Source of the DNA: Bacteroides sp.
GTDB taxonomy: Bacteria > Bacteroidota > Bacteroidia > Bacteroidales > SM23-62
Direction of reading: 5' to 3'
Length of the DNA stretch: 33,662 bases
Assembly (NCBI GenBank): GCA_011053095.1
Contig: DRHS01000231.1
Location: 1 to 33,662, forward strand
Shown here: positions 28,301 to 33,662 of the stretch, in pieces
How positions within the stretch are numbered: the stretch's first letter is position 1
How the letters are laid out: every line of letters begins with the position of its first letter
Program-made: the position numbers and the translations under genes
Notes under the pieces: model-generated
What the model saw: only the letters and a program-made list of their open reading frames with translations
Databases searched by the model: none
What the model was told of the DNA's origin: nothing

Positions 28301-30603
28301 AGAATGCCGTCTTCGATGGTCCGGGGATAGAGAAATCCGGAGCGGTAACCTACCAGTTTGACCCCAAACAGGCTAATATCGGCAAAAATTTAGTTTACTA
28401 CACATATACTGCCACTCATGGATGTGTTCAGAGGGATTCTGCGATTCTCACAGTAAATCAGACTCCTGAACCAAGGCTTGAAAGGATTGATTCCTGCCTG
28501 ACCTCATTTGGCAGTGATATACATTTTATTAATATTACCGATACCACTGGACTTGGACCCGTAAAGTGGTCCTGGAATTTTGGTGACCAGGCGTCCGGGA
28601 TTATTCTGAATAACTTGGAAATATATACTATGGATACCGTATCTCATAACTACCAGAGCCTGGTCAAGTATACGGTTACACTTTCTGCAGAGATTATTGC
28701 CACAGGGTGTACACAGGCCAATAACAGTGAGGATCATTACAAGATCTTTGAATTCGGGAGTACGCCCACACCGATCCTGAGTTGGACCACGGAATGCGAT
28801 AAGGGAATCGCAGTTCCAATAATCGCTTCAACCGATTCGGAGGACCCAATTGCGAATTATCACTGGATCATTAAGGATCAGAGTGGAAGCATAGTGATTA
28901 ATACCGAAGGCGCCGGACTCGATACGTTGAACTTTACTTATGCTGAAAGAGATAAGTTTAATATTGAGGTCGCCCTGGAAACAGAAAGAGGTTGTATTGC
29001 AAGTGCATCTGATATTATTCACCTGAGACCATATTTCAGGGATATTGTGTCCAATGGACCGATTGTTGAAGACTTTGAATCTGTTGCAGAGGGTTGGAGC
29101 AGCCAGGGCCAGTTGTTGGAAGATGGGAAAATACATAACTCCTGGAAGTGGGAGCAGGCCGTTGCCGGACAGTGGCCTCATTCAAGCGCAAACCCGAGTA
29201 AGGCAATGTATACCGAGCTGACACCCAAGATTGAAGAACAATCCTGGGTAATCAGTCCCTGTTATGATTTCTCCGGAGTACGCAGGCCATTAGTAAGACT
29301 TGATTACAGGAGTATTTCAGACCGTAACTTTGATGGTGCCGTACTGCAATACACAATCGATGATGGGGACAATTGGACCAATGTAGGAGAGATCGACGAC
29401 GGAAGCATCAACTGGTACAATTCATTCAGAATTCAGGATGGTCCGGGTGGACAGGGTGAAGGATGGACAGGTCCGATTGAATTTGTTGAAAATTCTGAAT
29501 GGAAAAAGGGTTTGCATGAGCTTGATCCACTGATTGGAAGGTCAACCGTACAGTTCAGAATAGCATACAGCAACAAAGGCGAGAGTGAGATTTCCAGCAA
29601 GGGATTTGCATTTGATAATTTTTGGATCGGTGAACGTACCCGGATTGTGCTGATTGAACATTTTACAAACTCCGGAATCAGCGGGATAGAAGAGAAGGAC
29701 AATGAGATTAATAATCTTGTATACAGGAATTTTACAGATGCAATAGATCTGCATTATCATACTAATGTGGATGGAGCAACAGACCAGATGAATACTGACA
29801 ATCCTGCACCTGCAAGTGCAAGGAGCCTCTTTTATGGAATTCGTACAGCCCCGTATACCTTTATGGATGGTGGCGTAAGCGGTACCATGATCTATGACTA
29901 CGAGGAAGAACTTCTCGATACACTGGATCTCTATACACGGGCATTGATTGATCCATTATTTGAAATCAACCTTCCGGATTCGATTGTTGACTGGACAGAT
30001 ATCAAGGTAGATATTAAAGCTCTTGAGAATCTTGCTGAGGGTGAATACAGACTTTATGTTGTTATTGCTGAGGAGGATGTAAATGGTTATCAAAACGTTG
30101 TAAGGGATATGCTGCCGAGTACTGCCGGGATCAGCATGCTTCAGTCATGGACGGCTGGAGATACAAAATCTTTCGATCTGAGTTACAATGTAGGCGACTT
30201 TGTCTTGGACCCGGAGAATCTCTTTGTGGTTGCATTTATACAGGATGCCAATACCAAACTGGTGTATCAGGCCGCAAGCACCAATACAGATCTTAATATG
30301 GCAACCAAGCCCGTATCATCCAGACCTGTACAGGACTACCTGGCTTCAAAGGACCTGAAAATGCTGGTATATCCCAATCCTGCGACAAACCAGGCATACC
30401 TGGTATTTGCTGAGGCACTTAGTAATGAAGTTGAAATTCAGCTGTTCAGCCATACAGGTAGCCTTGTAAGGAATGCATTGTTGCCAGCCGGTACCGAAAC
30501 ACAGATATTGGATGTCAGCGGACTTGATCAGGGAGTATATCTCATCAGGGCTATACAGAAAGGCAGGATTATTGGAACCCAGAGACTGATGATTATGAAT
30601 TAA
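22318..30603 (+). CDS. Giant secreted repeat protein with T9SS type A sorting domain
   Basis: This 2761-residue exported protein has a signal peptide at 1-22 (ending LANAQ). Residues about 24-1352 are twelve strand-rich repeats of about 105-118 residues with recurring LDEQNLDNG, LPSGTTIES, TPGDFD and SILTWN blocks, and contain no cysteine. Next come Ig-like domains (about 1355-1640), PKD-like modules including WSWNFGD near 2085, and a jelly-roll/MAM-like region (about 2250-2440, starting VEDFESVAEGW). An Omp28/thioredoxin-like domain lacking its cysteines follows (about 2442-2660). The C-terminal type A sorting domain (about 2681-2761) begins MLVYPNPATNQ and contains GLDQGVYLIRA. Export is therefore by Sec and then T9SS to the surface. 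An adhesin or sensory filament role is inference. The 101-bp gap upstream has no obvious terminator, so read-through from the operon is possible. Confidence 0.9.
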   Translation: MNIRRFYLTIILILGAVALANAQSVSFDDNSVDETELYPTGTDINITLTGATWITPLETTDFSFASAPAGVSITAVNDVTTTTATLTLTLTVDFDIDYIAATVTVADAATDYSGDLETDDDLAFIADVETATFGASSPATLTERNVDGNSYIHINLGGDEKFVSHGSLTTTNFTLVGFPASISLSDMITTGGTKTGVSQAVIKIDYTPGDFDTDITGSISIHPSVLVQSTSALTTTVDMTITHVEEIVEVTASSNMSEMDLDDATIQLTLTDDVTPNQAFTAADFVLNGFPANTTIGGVVRNSPTRMTLSLDYAPVNDMNAAISSASIEVKPSILTWNKPNNLSTTADISIGYTDESVSMTSSNNLSEQTLNIASLDLTLLNDFTLLKDQSLGTGGFTLNGFHTGTTVESAVSNTAGDVITINLDYTHSVDLDADITTASIDIDPSLLTFNNDDNLSTPADITIGHSIESASLSNSNDLSEQTLNTAWIELTLANDLTLLKDQILSTTGFSLNNFPTGTTIESVASNLAGDKITVNLNYNHSVDLDADITNASIDIPASALTWNVDNVIKSADFTIGHSIESVAETASSNLTEANLDNGSITLTLTNDVTTNTGSILSSHFTLTNFPNGTDIESVNSDGTVITILLSFTGEDFDNTISNAQISVLPTILTWNTSALTADISDITATPVSVDITQDSRVESQLYTAENVIEVVLTGTGFVNSGSIPSTSFTLTDAPLGVSISDIDITSATTADVSLQATLDFDVSSLLAYITIPDAEVTSNIGDLTTDYIQFLRLIESAGLSSSPVQLDESNMDGTSYIRIPLTDETFVNHALLSHLDFLPLIGFPPGVSLTGMKTSGTTLTTETEAVIFIDYTPGDFDASFSTAHVSIPADKLTQSSAVLLTSNISVLHLIESVSISANNLDEQNLDNGSITLTLTNDETTTKSGSLDVNDFIFTGLPSGTSIQGITSDATGKIITILLDFTPGVDFDTDIVGAEVTVKSSILTFSKLSPLTAIIPDIVASIESVSITASTNLDEQNLDNGTITLTLTNDETPIKAGLLDVNDFTFTNLPSGTTIESITSDGTGKIITILLAYTPGDFDNNITDALVTVLPATLTYNTGGSLSTSPYTITASTESVAITSSGNLDEQNLDKGTIVLTLTNDQTITSGAIDSIHFRFDNLPPGTSIESIGSDIGRTIITIELNFDNYFDFDDPIDNVAIAVRPSILTWNLTDSLPTSDFLIADYDETPQAFMTSSSWLREFFLDTMSMDIKFEEEVFKRNISINTTDFVIENGPTGLSVNGLTNLADSSITLELEFDGTDFDDSLTNVMIAIKNEVLVQQETDFLRTDPFTIKANIEPVISDVSITDDTAKIDDVIMATIVLSEYTEDSMYLLVPGAKIGGYPIDSMKWVSHNLYNAWFTLAEGGADYFAPDNIPVSEFQLDDFPVEGIPYNSLIDQDFDHLDANKPVVQSLTAIGQADKQIGDEVILLISAFEEDLTIEDSSVINMEYITEDWVNYDQIGGGTYTLTYTIQPDDQDVDTGKLVSRVYLRDFAGNINDTCPKIKPNSLTIDASAPSIISMTNTTGASSAIIGDTVELTIVSDGTDYHLTEDSKVNGIKPEHGLILDRSGTTYYVRYRVKEGDDPVETQGLLKARITLEDPSGNTSPTDTTIANNDILVYPEKPTATLTGNDEICYNDTAILFVNLTGTGPWDITYSDPDSSYQVFGIPTSPHTIRLSPQTNTDYKMDSVSDATGNFNNGAGMSTVVVNPLPIPVITNLDNVYAETDTTIYELIGDPAGGVFSGPGVSNPLPWNYVFKPAVSGLTEGNPHTIKYEFIDNEGCYEDTTQKVDIVEADVKYVYQKPDKWACFLDDSYTIALYNTSESNGTFTVISGTDTPGFVDSVFYEESWVSDSNWDILTLHPSSFNWGFSPYDEPHDYIILYSYFNKDGVEVQAPELRLDIEFFQDAKIISLVGTTDKVFCSSVNPLLIKGNWEGENAVFDGPGIEKSGAVTYQFDPKQANIGKNLVYYTYTATHGCVQRDSAILTVNQTPEPRLERIDSCLTSFGSDIHFINITDTTGLGPVKWSWNFGDQASGIILNNLEIYTMDTVSHNYQSLVKYTVTLSAEIIATGCTQANNSEDHYKIFEFGSTPTPILSWTTECDKGIAVPIIASTDSEDPIANYHWIIKDQSGSIVINTEGAGLDTLNFTYAERDKFNIEVALETERGCIASASDIIHLRPYFRDIVSNGPIVEDFESVAEGWSSQGQLLEDGKIHNSWKWEQAVAGQWPHSSANPSKAMYTELTPKIEEQSWVISPCYDFSGVRRPLVRLDYRSISDRNFDGAVLQYTIDDGDNWTNVGEIDDGSINWYNSFRIQDGPGGQGEGWTGPIEFVENSEWKKGLHELDPLIGRSTVQFRIAYSNKGESEISSKGFAFDNFWIGERTRIVLIEHFTNSGISGIEEKDNEINNLVYRNFTDAIDLHYHTNVDGATDQMNTDNPAPASARSLFYGIRTAPYTFMDGGVSGTMIYDYEEELLDTLDLYTRALIDPLFEINLPDSIVDWTDIKVDIKALENLAEGEYRLYVVIAEEDVNGYQNVVRDMLPSTAGISMLQSWTAGDTKSFDLSYNVGDFVLDPENLFVVAFIQDANTKLVYQAASTNTDLNMATKPVSSRPVQDYLASKDLKMLVYPNPATNQAYLVFAEALSNEVEIQLFSHTGSLVRNALLPAGTETQILDVSGLDQGVYLIRAIQKGRIIGTQRLMIMN
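22387..26373 (+). repeat. Twelve coding repeats arranged as a duplicated six-unit block
   Basis: Units start near 22387, 22699, 23056, 23386, 23716, 24061, 24379, 24709, 25051, 25381, 25717 and 26044. By sequence they fall into types a, b and c in the order a-b-c-c-c-c-a-b-c-c-c-c. Unit 7 matches unit 1 (ELYP/QLYT opening and a DADV-type strand). Unit 8 matches unit 2 (NVDGNSYI / NMDGTSYI). Units 4 and 5 are the closest neighbours and share long exact DNA stretches. The last unit is the most diverged. The block period is about 1992 nt. Confidence 0.85.
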
Positions 30604-30624
30604 AGTGAATATCAGAGATATTTT

Positions 30625-30660
30625 AAAGGCCTGGAAGCTATTTGCACCAGGCCTTTTTTT
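30625..30660 (+). terminator. Intrinsic terminator of the giant secreted gene
   Basis: A perfect 10-bp stem (AAAGGCCTGG at 30625-30634 with CCAGGCCTTT at 30647-30656) has a 12-nt loop and runs into a T-tract ending at 30660. It lies 21 nt after the stop codon. The opposite strand has only a weak T-run, so it should work mainly for the + strand. Confidence 0.9.
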
Positions 30661-30671
30661 CGGTGATAATC

Positions 30672-31892
30672 TTATTTCTGGACCTGGTGCTCTAAAAATT
30701 TCAATCCGAAAATCCGGCCAAATTCACGGAGCTCGCCTGTCTGTTCCTCACTGGGGAAGAACTTAGTTGCCAGACCATCCTGCACAATATCCAGCTTAAG
30801 ATTTCTGAGATGGTTCTCGATGAGTGGAACAGCTTCTCCACTCCAGCCGTAAGATCCGAAGGAAGCGGCAAGCTTTCCCTTATCCCGGATTGGATTGATG
30901 ACCGAAAACAACTTATAAACAGGCAGCAGGGTGTTCCGGTTTATGGTTGGTGAACCAATAAGAATGCCGCCTGACCTGACGATATTTTCTTCCAGTTCCC
31001 CCAGTGGGATGTGCTCAATGTCGAGTACCTTAACTTCAATGTCACCAGCTTCCTGAATGCCTTTAGCTATGACTTTTGCCATTTCTCCGGTATATCCATA
31101 TGCAGAAACATAGGTAACAAGAATCCGGCCCTGACGTCCCTCCTGAGCGTTGAAAAACTCCTTGGAATACTCGCTGGTGAGTTTTACTTTTTCTTGCCAG
31201 GTTGACCTGAGAATGGGACCGTGACCGGGACAGATCATTGAAATCTCAAGTGGAGAGATCTTGTCAATTGCCTTAAGCATGAATTTGCTGAAAGGCTTTA
31301 GGATCATGTCAAAGTAGTATTTAAATGCGCCCGAATAATCACCGACCAGGTCATCGAACATCCTGTTATCACAAAAATGTGCCCCGAATGAATCACAGGT
31401 AAACAGAATATGATCCTCTTCCAGGTAAGTGTATATTGTATCCGGCCAGTGGAGATTTGCGGCTCCTATAAAACGGAGAGTCTTGTTTCCCAGGTCGAGC
31501 GTGTCACCGTCTTTAATTTTCATTGAATTAAAGGGCCTGTCTATCATCTCTGATAGATAATTAAGAGCCTGTCCACTACCGATCACGGTAGCATTCGGTG
31601 ATTTTTCCAGAAGGTATTTGAGACTTCCGGAATGATCCGGTTCGGTGTGGTTACATACGATGTAGTCAATTTCTGTGGGATCGCAGAGTTCCTGTATCTT
31701 TCCCAGAAATTCTTCATGGAAAGATTTTTTGACGGTATCAATTACAACCTTCTTTTCAGCATTAATAAAATATGAATTATAGGTCGTTCCATGCTGAGTT
31801 TCCATGACAATATCAAAGGATACAATATCCCGGTCAAGAGAACCTAGCCAGGAAACACCATCGGTAACAGGGAGAATTTTTGAGTGGTTCAT
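30672..31892 (-). CDS. Flavodiiron protein (FprA-type A-type flavoprotein)
   Basis: This 406-residue cytosolic enzyme reduces O2 to water, or NO to N2O, at a diiron site to protect anaerobic metabolism. The beta-lactamase-like domain (about 1-250) has the full ligand set H82-x-E84-x-D86-H87 (HTEPDHSG), H148 (NLHWPDT), D167 (TCDSFG) and H224 (CPGHGP). The flavodoxin domain (about 256-400) starts RILVTYVSAYGYTGEMA, the FMN phosphate loop, and contains GSPTINRNTLLP and SFGSYGWSGEA. There is no fused rubredoxin or flavin reductase, so an external electron donor is needed. It is monocistronic by layout: convergent with the giant gene and 165 bp from the next - strand gene. It implies an organism exposed to low or fluctuating oxygen. 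Confidence 0.95.
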   Translation of the reverse strand: MNHSKILPVTDGVSWLGSLDRDIVSFDIVMETQHGTTYNSYFINAEKKVVIDTVKKSFHEEFLGKIQELCDPTEIDYIVCNHTEPDHSGSLKYLLEKSPNATVIGSGQALNYLSEMIDRPFNSMKIKDGDTLDLGNKTLRFIGAANLHWPDTIYTYLEEDHILFTCDSFGAHFCDNRMFDDLVGDYSGAFKYYFDMILKPFSKFMLKAIDKISPLEISMICPGHGPILRSTWQEKVKLTSEYSKEFFNAQEGRQGRILVTYVSAYGYTGEMAKVIAKGIQEAGDIEVKVLDIEHIPLGELEENIVRSGGILIGSPTINRNTLLPVYKLFSVINPIRDKGKLAASFGSYGWSGEAVPLIENHLRNLKLDIVQDGLATKFFPSEEQTGELREFGRIFGLKFLEHQVQK

Positions 31893-31908
31893 GAGGATGA
31901 ATTTTCCT

Positions 31909-31916
31909 CAAAAATA
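31909..31916 (-). promoter_or_regulatory. Candidate -7 element for the flavodiiron gene
   Basis: Read on the - strand this is TATTTTTG, an exact TAnnTTTG match 16 nt upstream of the ATG. No good -33 TTTG is found at the expected distance, and the leader would be only about 10 nt. Weak candidate. Confidence 0.3.
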
Positions 31917-31992
31917 ATTAAACTAAATCGAAAAATTGCCCGTGTGAAGGGATCTGTATTAACAGTTTGTAAATATTCCCGGGAAGGGGAAT

Positions 31993-32033
31993 GAAAAAAG
32001 GCTGTTCCACCCTTATTCAGGTAAAACAGCCTT
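31993..32033 (-). terminator. Intrinsic terminator of the small secreted gene
   Basis: A perfect 9-bp stem (31998-32006 with 32025-32033) is followed on the - strand by a run of six T residues. It lies 25 nt beyond the stop codon at 32058. It ends the small-protein transcript ahead of the flavodiiron gene. Confidence 0.85.
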
Positions 32034-32057
32034 AAGCCTTAAATTATGGTTTCTCTA

Positions 32058-32312
32058 TTACTTTTTGTCACCCTCTTTTGTTGACTTTTTGTCATCACTG
32101 CATTTTGATTTGCAACAATCAGACTTAGCTTCACAATCAGCTTTTTCGGTCTTCTGATCGGCTTTCTTGTCATCCTTCTTGTCATCCTTCTTGTCATCCT
32201 TCTGAAGTTCTTTTGACATCTCAATGCTCACATTGCTGCTAGATGCAATTACGGGCACTGCCATTACTCCAAGAAAAGCTACAAGCGATACAAGTACAAT
32301 AATCTTCTTCAT
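32058..32312 (-). CDS. Small secreted Lys/Asp-rich protein with Cys cluster, unknown function
   Basis: This 84-residue protein has a clear signal peptide (about 1-23, MKKIIVLVSLVAFLGVMAVP..IAS). A strongly charged region with KDDK repeated in tandem follows (about 38-52). Then comes a four-cysteine cluster, C-x6-C-C-x2-C, in the segment ADCEAKSDCCKSKC (about 58-71). The end is Lys-rich. The cysteines and acids suggest metal binding in the periplasm, but this is inference from composition. It has its own candidate promoter and a good terminator, so it is a real, separately transcribed gene. Small exported proteins of this style recur in Bacteroidota without assigned function. I do not recognise a family. 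Confidence 0.75.
   Translation of the reverse strand: MKKIIVLVSLVAFLGVMAVPVIASSSNVSIEMSKELQKDDKKDDKKDDKKADQKTEKADCEAKSDCCKSKCSDDKKSTKEGDKK
32166..32201 (-). repeat. Three perfect 12-bp tandem copies encoding KDDK repeats
   Basis: Three identical 12-bp units lie in frame within the small secreted protein gene. They keep the reading frame if copy number changes, so length variation between strains would be tolerated. Confidence 0.9.
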
Positions 32313-32353
32313 GATTCTATTTTTTTGTGATTAATAAATAATTTTGATTTGCT

Positions 32354-32361
32354 CAAATATA
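32354..32361 (-). promoter_or_regulatory. Candidate -7 element for the small secreted gene
   Basis: Read on the - strand this is TATATTTG, an exact TAnnTTTG match about 42 nt upstream of the ATG, giving a plausible leader of about 35 nt. A -33 TTTG at 19-21 nt is not evident. Confidence 0.45.
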
Positions 32362-32418
32362 CGTGGAATGCCTGCTAAGGTTTGTTAATTGTCTGTTAAA
32401 AGATAATTTAGTCTGAAA

Positions 32419-33075
32419 TTATGATTCTATTTCCGCGATAGGTGTGTCAAGTCCCCTGACCCTCTGACCCGGCCGGACCAGAATTTTACTGTTCAGAGGT
32501 AAGAAGACATCAACTCTTGATCCGAATCGGATAAATCCCATTTCATCAGCCTCTTTTACCTTTTTGCCTGTTTCGGCATAACTGATAATACGTCGGGCTA
32601 CCGCACCTGCGATTTGCCGGATGAGGATCTCAATATCTCTCTCATTTTTGACTACAACAGTATTTCTTTCATTGTCAGTTGAGGATTTGGGATGACGAGC
32701 CAGAAGAAACTTCCCCGGGTGGTATTTGTAATAGGAAATGAGTCCGGAAACAGGAAACCAGTTTATATGTACATTCCAGACTGACATGAAGATGCTGATC
32801 TGTATTCGCCGATCTCCCAGATATTCCTCCTCATTCGTCTCTTCAACGACAACTACTTTTCCATCTGCCGGGGAATAGACCACCCCGGGTGAGAAAGATG
32901 CAGCCCGGTGAGGATTCCTGAAGAATCTAAGAATAAATAACATAAACAGGAGGGAGGCCGGTAGCAGTATCCAAAAAAGAAGCGCGGTTCCGGCCAGCAG
33001 AAAGACAATCATATTCAAAACAAGCAGAACTACAAATATGATGGCTGATATTTTAATTCCTTCGCGATGAATCAT
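32419..33075 (-). CDS. psd: Phosphatidylserine decarboxylase (short, PSD-A-like form)
   Basis: This 218-residue proenzyme converts phosphatidylserine to phosphatidylethanolamine. An N-terminal membrane anchor is formed by two hydrophobic stretches (about 9-29 and 31-50), followed by FFRNPHR (51-57) and SPADGKV (68-74, with Asp71 the expected catalytic acid). NVHINWFP (101-108) carries the conserved His. The self-cleavage site is Gly185-Ser186 in RFGSRVDVF, where Ser becomes the pyruvoyl group of the small alpha chain. The length matches the short bacterial form rather than the 280-residue enterobacterial one. It overlaps cdsA by 4 nt (ATGA), so it is translationally coupled to it, and both act in the same phospholipid pathway. 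Confidence 0.93.
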   Translation of the reverse strand: MIHREGIKISAIIFVVLLVLNMIVFLLAGTALLFWILLPASLLFMLFILRFFRNPHRAASFSPGVVYSPADGKVVVVEETNEEEYLGDRRIQISIFMSVWNVHINWFPVSGLISYYKYHPGKFLLARHPKSSTDNERNTVVVKNERDIEILIRQIAGAVARRIISYAETGKKVKEADEMGFIRFGSRVDVFLPLNSKILVRPGQRVRGLDTPIAEIES

Positions 33076-33662
33076 AGAACATAATTAAGATATAATGTGA
33101 CAAATGGAATTGCAAGCAGGAATGAATCAAAACGGTCCAGCACACCACCGTGTCCCGGCAACAGGTTTCCGCTATCCTTTACTCCGGCTTTCCTTTTTAT
33201 CCAGGATTCAAGAAAATCTCCGAGTGTTCCGAACAGTATAACTATTCCTGCAAAAGCCAACCATTCCATGGATGAAAGCTCCGGGAAATAATGGCTGAAA
33301 ATCATTGCCAGCCCTATAGTAAATACGGCTCCGCCAATACTGCCCTCCCATGTTTTACCTGGACTTACTGAAGGCCAGATACGCTTTTCCCCAATAAGCT
33401 GGCCACTCACGTATGCCATTGTATCATTCATCCACAGGAAATAAAATGTAAATAGTATCCAACGGGGAGTGTAACCGGAGTCCGTGCTAACTGAAAATGC
33501 AAGCACATGCATCAATGAGAATCCTGCCAGCAGGTATATCATGGATCCGAGGCTGAATGGAACGCTGGCATGGGATCCGGGTTTGCCGGATATCCAGTGT
33601 ATGGCAAGAAAAAGGAATGGTGCCATCGCAGGGATAGCCAACCAGATGATTGAAAAGTGACC
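33072..33662 (-). CDS. cdsA: Phosphatidate cytidylyltransferase (N-terminus beyond window)
   Basis: The frame is open to the window edge, giving 197 residues of a protein usually about 270-280 long, so roughly 70-80 N-terminal residues are missing. It is a multi-span membrane enzyme making CDP-diacylglycerol from phosphatidate and CTP. The family signature is complete: SWIKRKAGVKDSGNLLPGHG followed by GVLDR. SPGKTWEGSIGG and LGDFLESWIKR precede it. The TTG and ATG codons near the edge are internal, not starts, because conserved hydrophobic sequence continues upstream of them. It is followed by psd with a 4-nt overlap. The pair, with PlsC at the left of the window, covers successive steps in phosphatidylethanolamine synthesis. 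Confidence 0.93.
   Translation of the reverse strand, partial: GHFSIIWLAIPAMAPFLFLAIHWISGKPGSHASVPFSLGSMIYLLAGFSLMHVLAFSVSTDSGYTPRWILFTFYFLWMNDTMAYVSGQLIGEKRIWPSVSPGKTWEGSIGGAVFTIGLAMIFSHYFPELSSMEWLAFAGIVILFGTLGDFLESWIKRKAGVKDSGNLLPGHGGVLDRFDSFLLAIPFVTLYLNYVL

Overview
The window looks like a chromosomal segment of a Bacteroidota bacterium, probably of the Bacteroidales/Marinilabiliales type; nothing finer than the phylum is secure. The evidence is a giant secreted protein ending in a type IX secretion (T9SS) type A sorting domain, several matches to the Bacteroidota promoter element TAnnTTTG, a general lack of strong Shine-Dalgarno sequences, a ParE/ParC pair with a long Lys-rich ParC tail, and a PorT-like outer-membrane barrel. 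No rRNA, tRNA, insertion sequence, integrase or CRISPR array was seen.

Left part (1-9675), housekeeping. It holds the end of obgE, a PAP2 phosphatase, a lipoate-protein ligase, a PlsC acyltransferase and a methyltransferase-like protein, tightly packed on the + strand. These are followed by parE-parC (topoisomerase IV) and aroK (shikimate kinase), and then a convergent yhhQ-type queuosine-precursor transporter.

Middle part (10147-30603), a 20-kb + strand block behind a 471-bp AT-rich gap that carries the best promoter in the window. The genes in order are: an MFS-like membrane protein fused to HEAT-like repeats and a degenerate cyclic-nucleotide-binding-like domain; a two-TM HAMP-SpoIIE phosphatase; a soluble protein of three TIR-like modules; an nSTAND NTPase with one membrane span and a seven-bladed WD40 propeller; an outer-membrane beta-barrel protein with a TPR-like N-terminus; a lipoprotein with propeller-type repeats; and a 2761-residue T9SS-exported protein. 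Gaps inside the first six genes are 3-23 bp, so they probably form one operon. I infer a signalling or effector apparatus spanning the whole envelope: TIR and STAND in the cytoplasm, WD40 predicted in the periplasm, barrel and lipoprotein at the outer membrane, and a possibly linked surface protein. This is the part most worth following up.

Right part (30672-33662), all on the - strand: a flavodiiron protein (FprA), a small secreted Lys/Asp-rich protein with a Cys cluster, phosphatidylserine decarboxylase, and the start-truncated phosphatidate cytidylyltransferase CdsA. Good intrinsic terminators close the giant gene (+ strand) and the small secreted gene (- strand).
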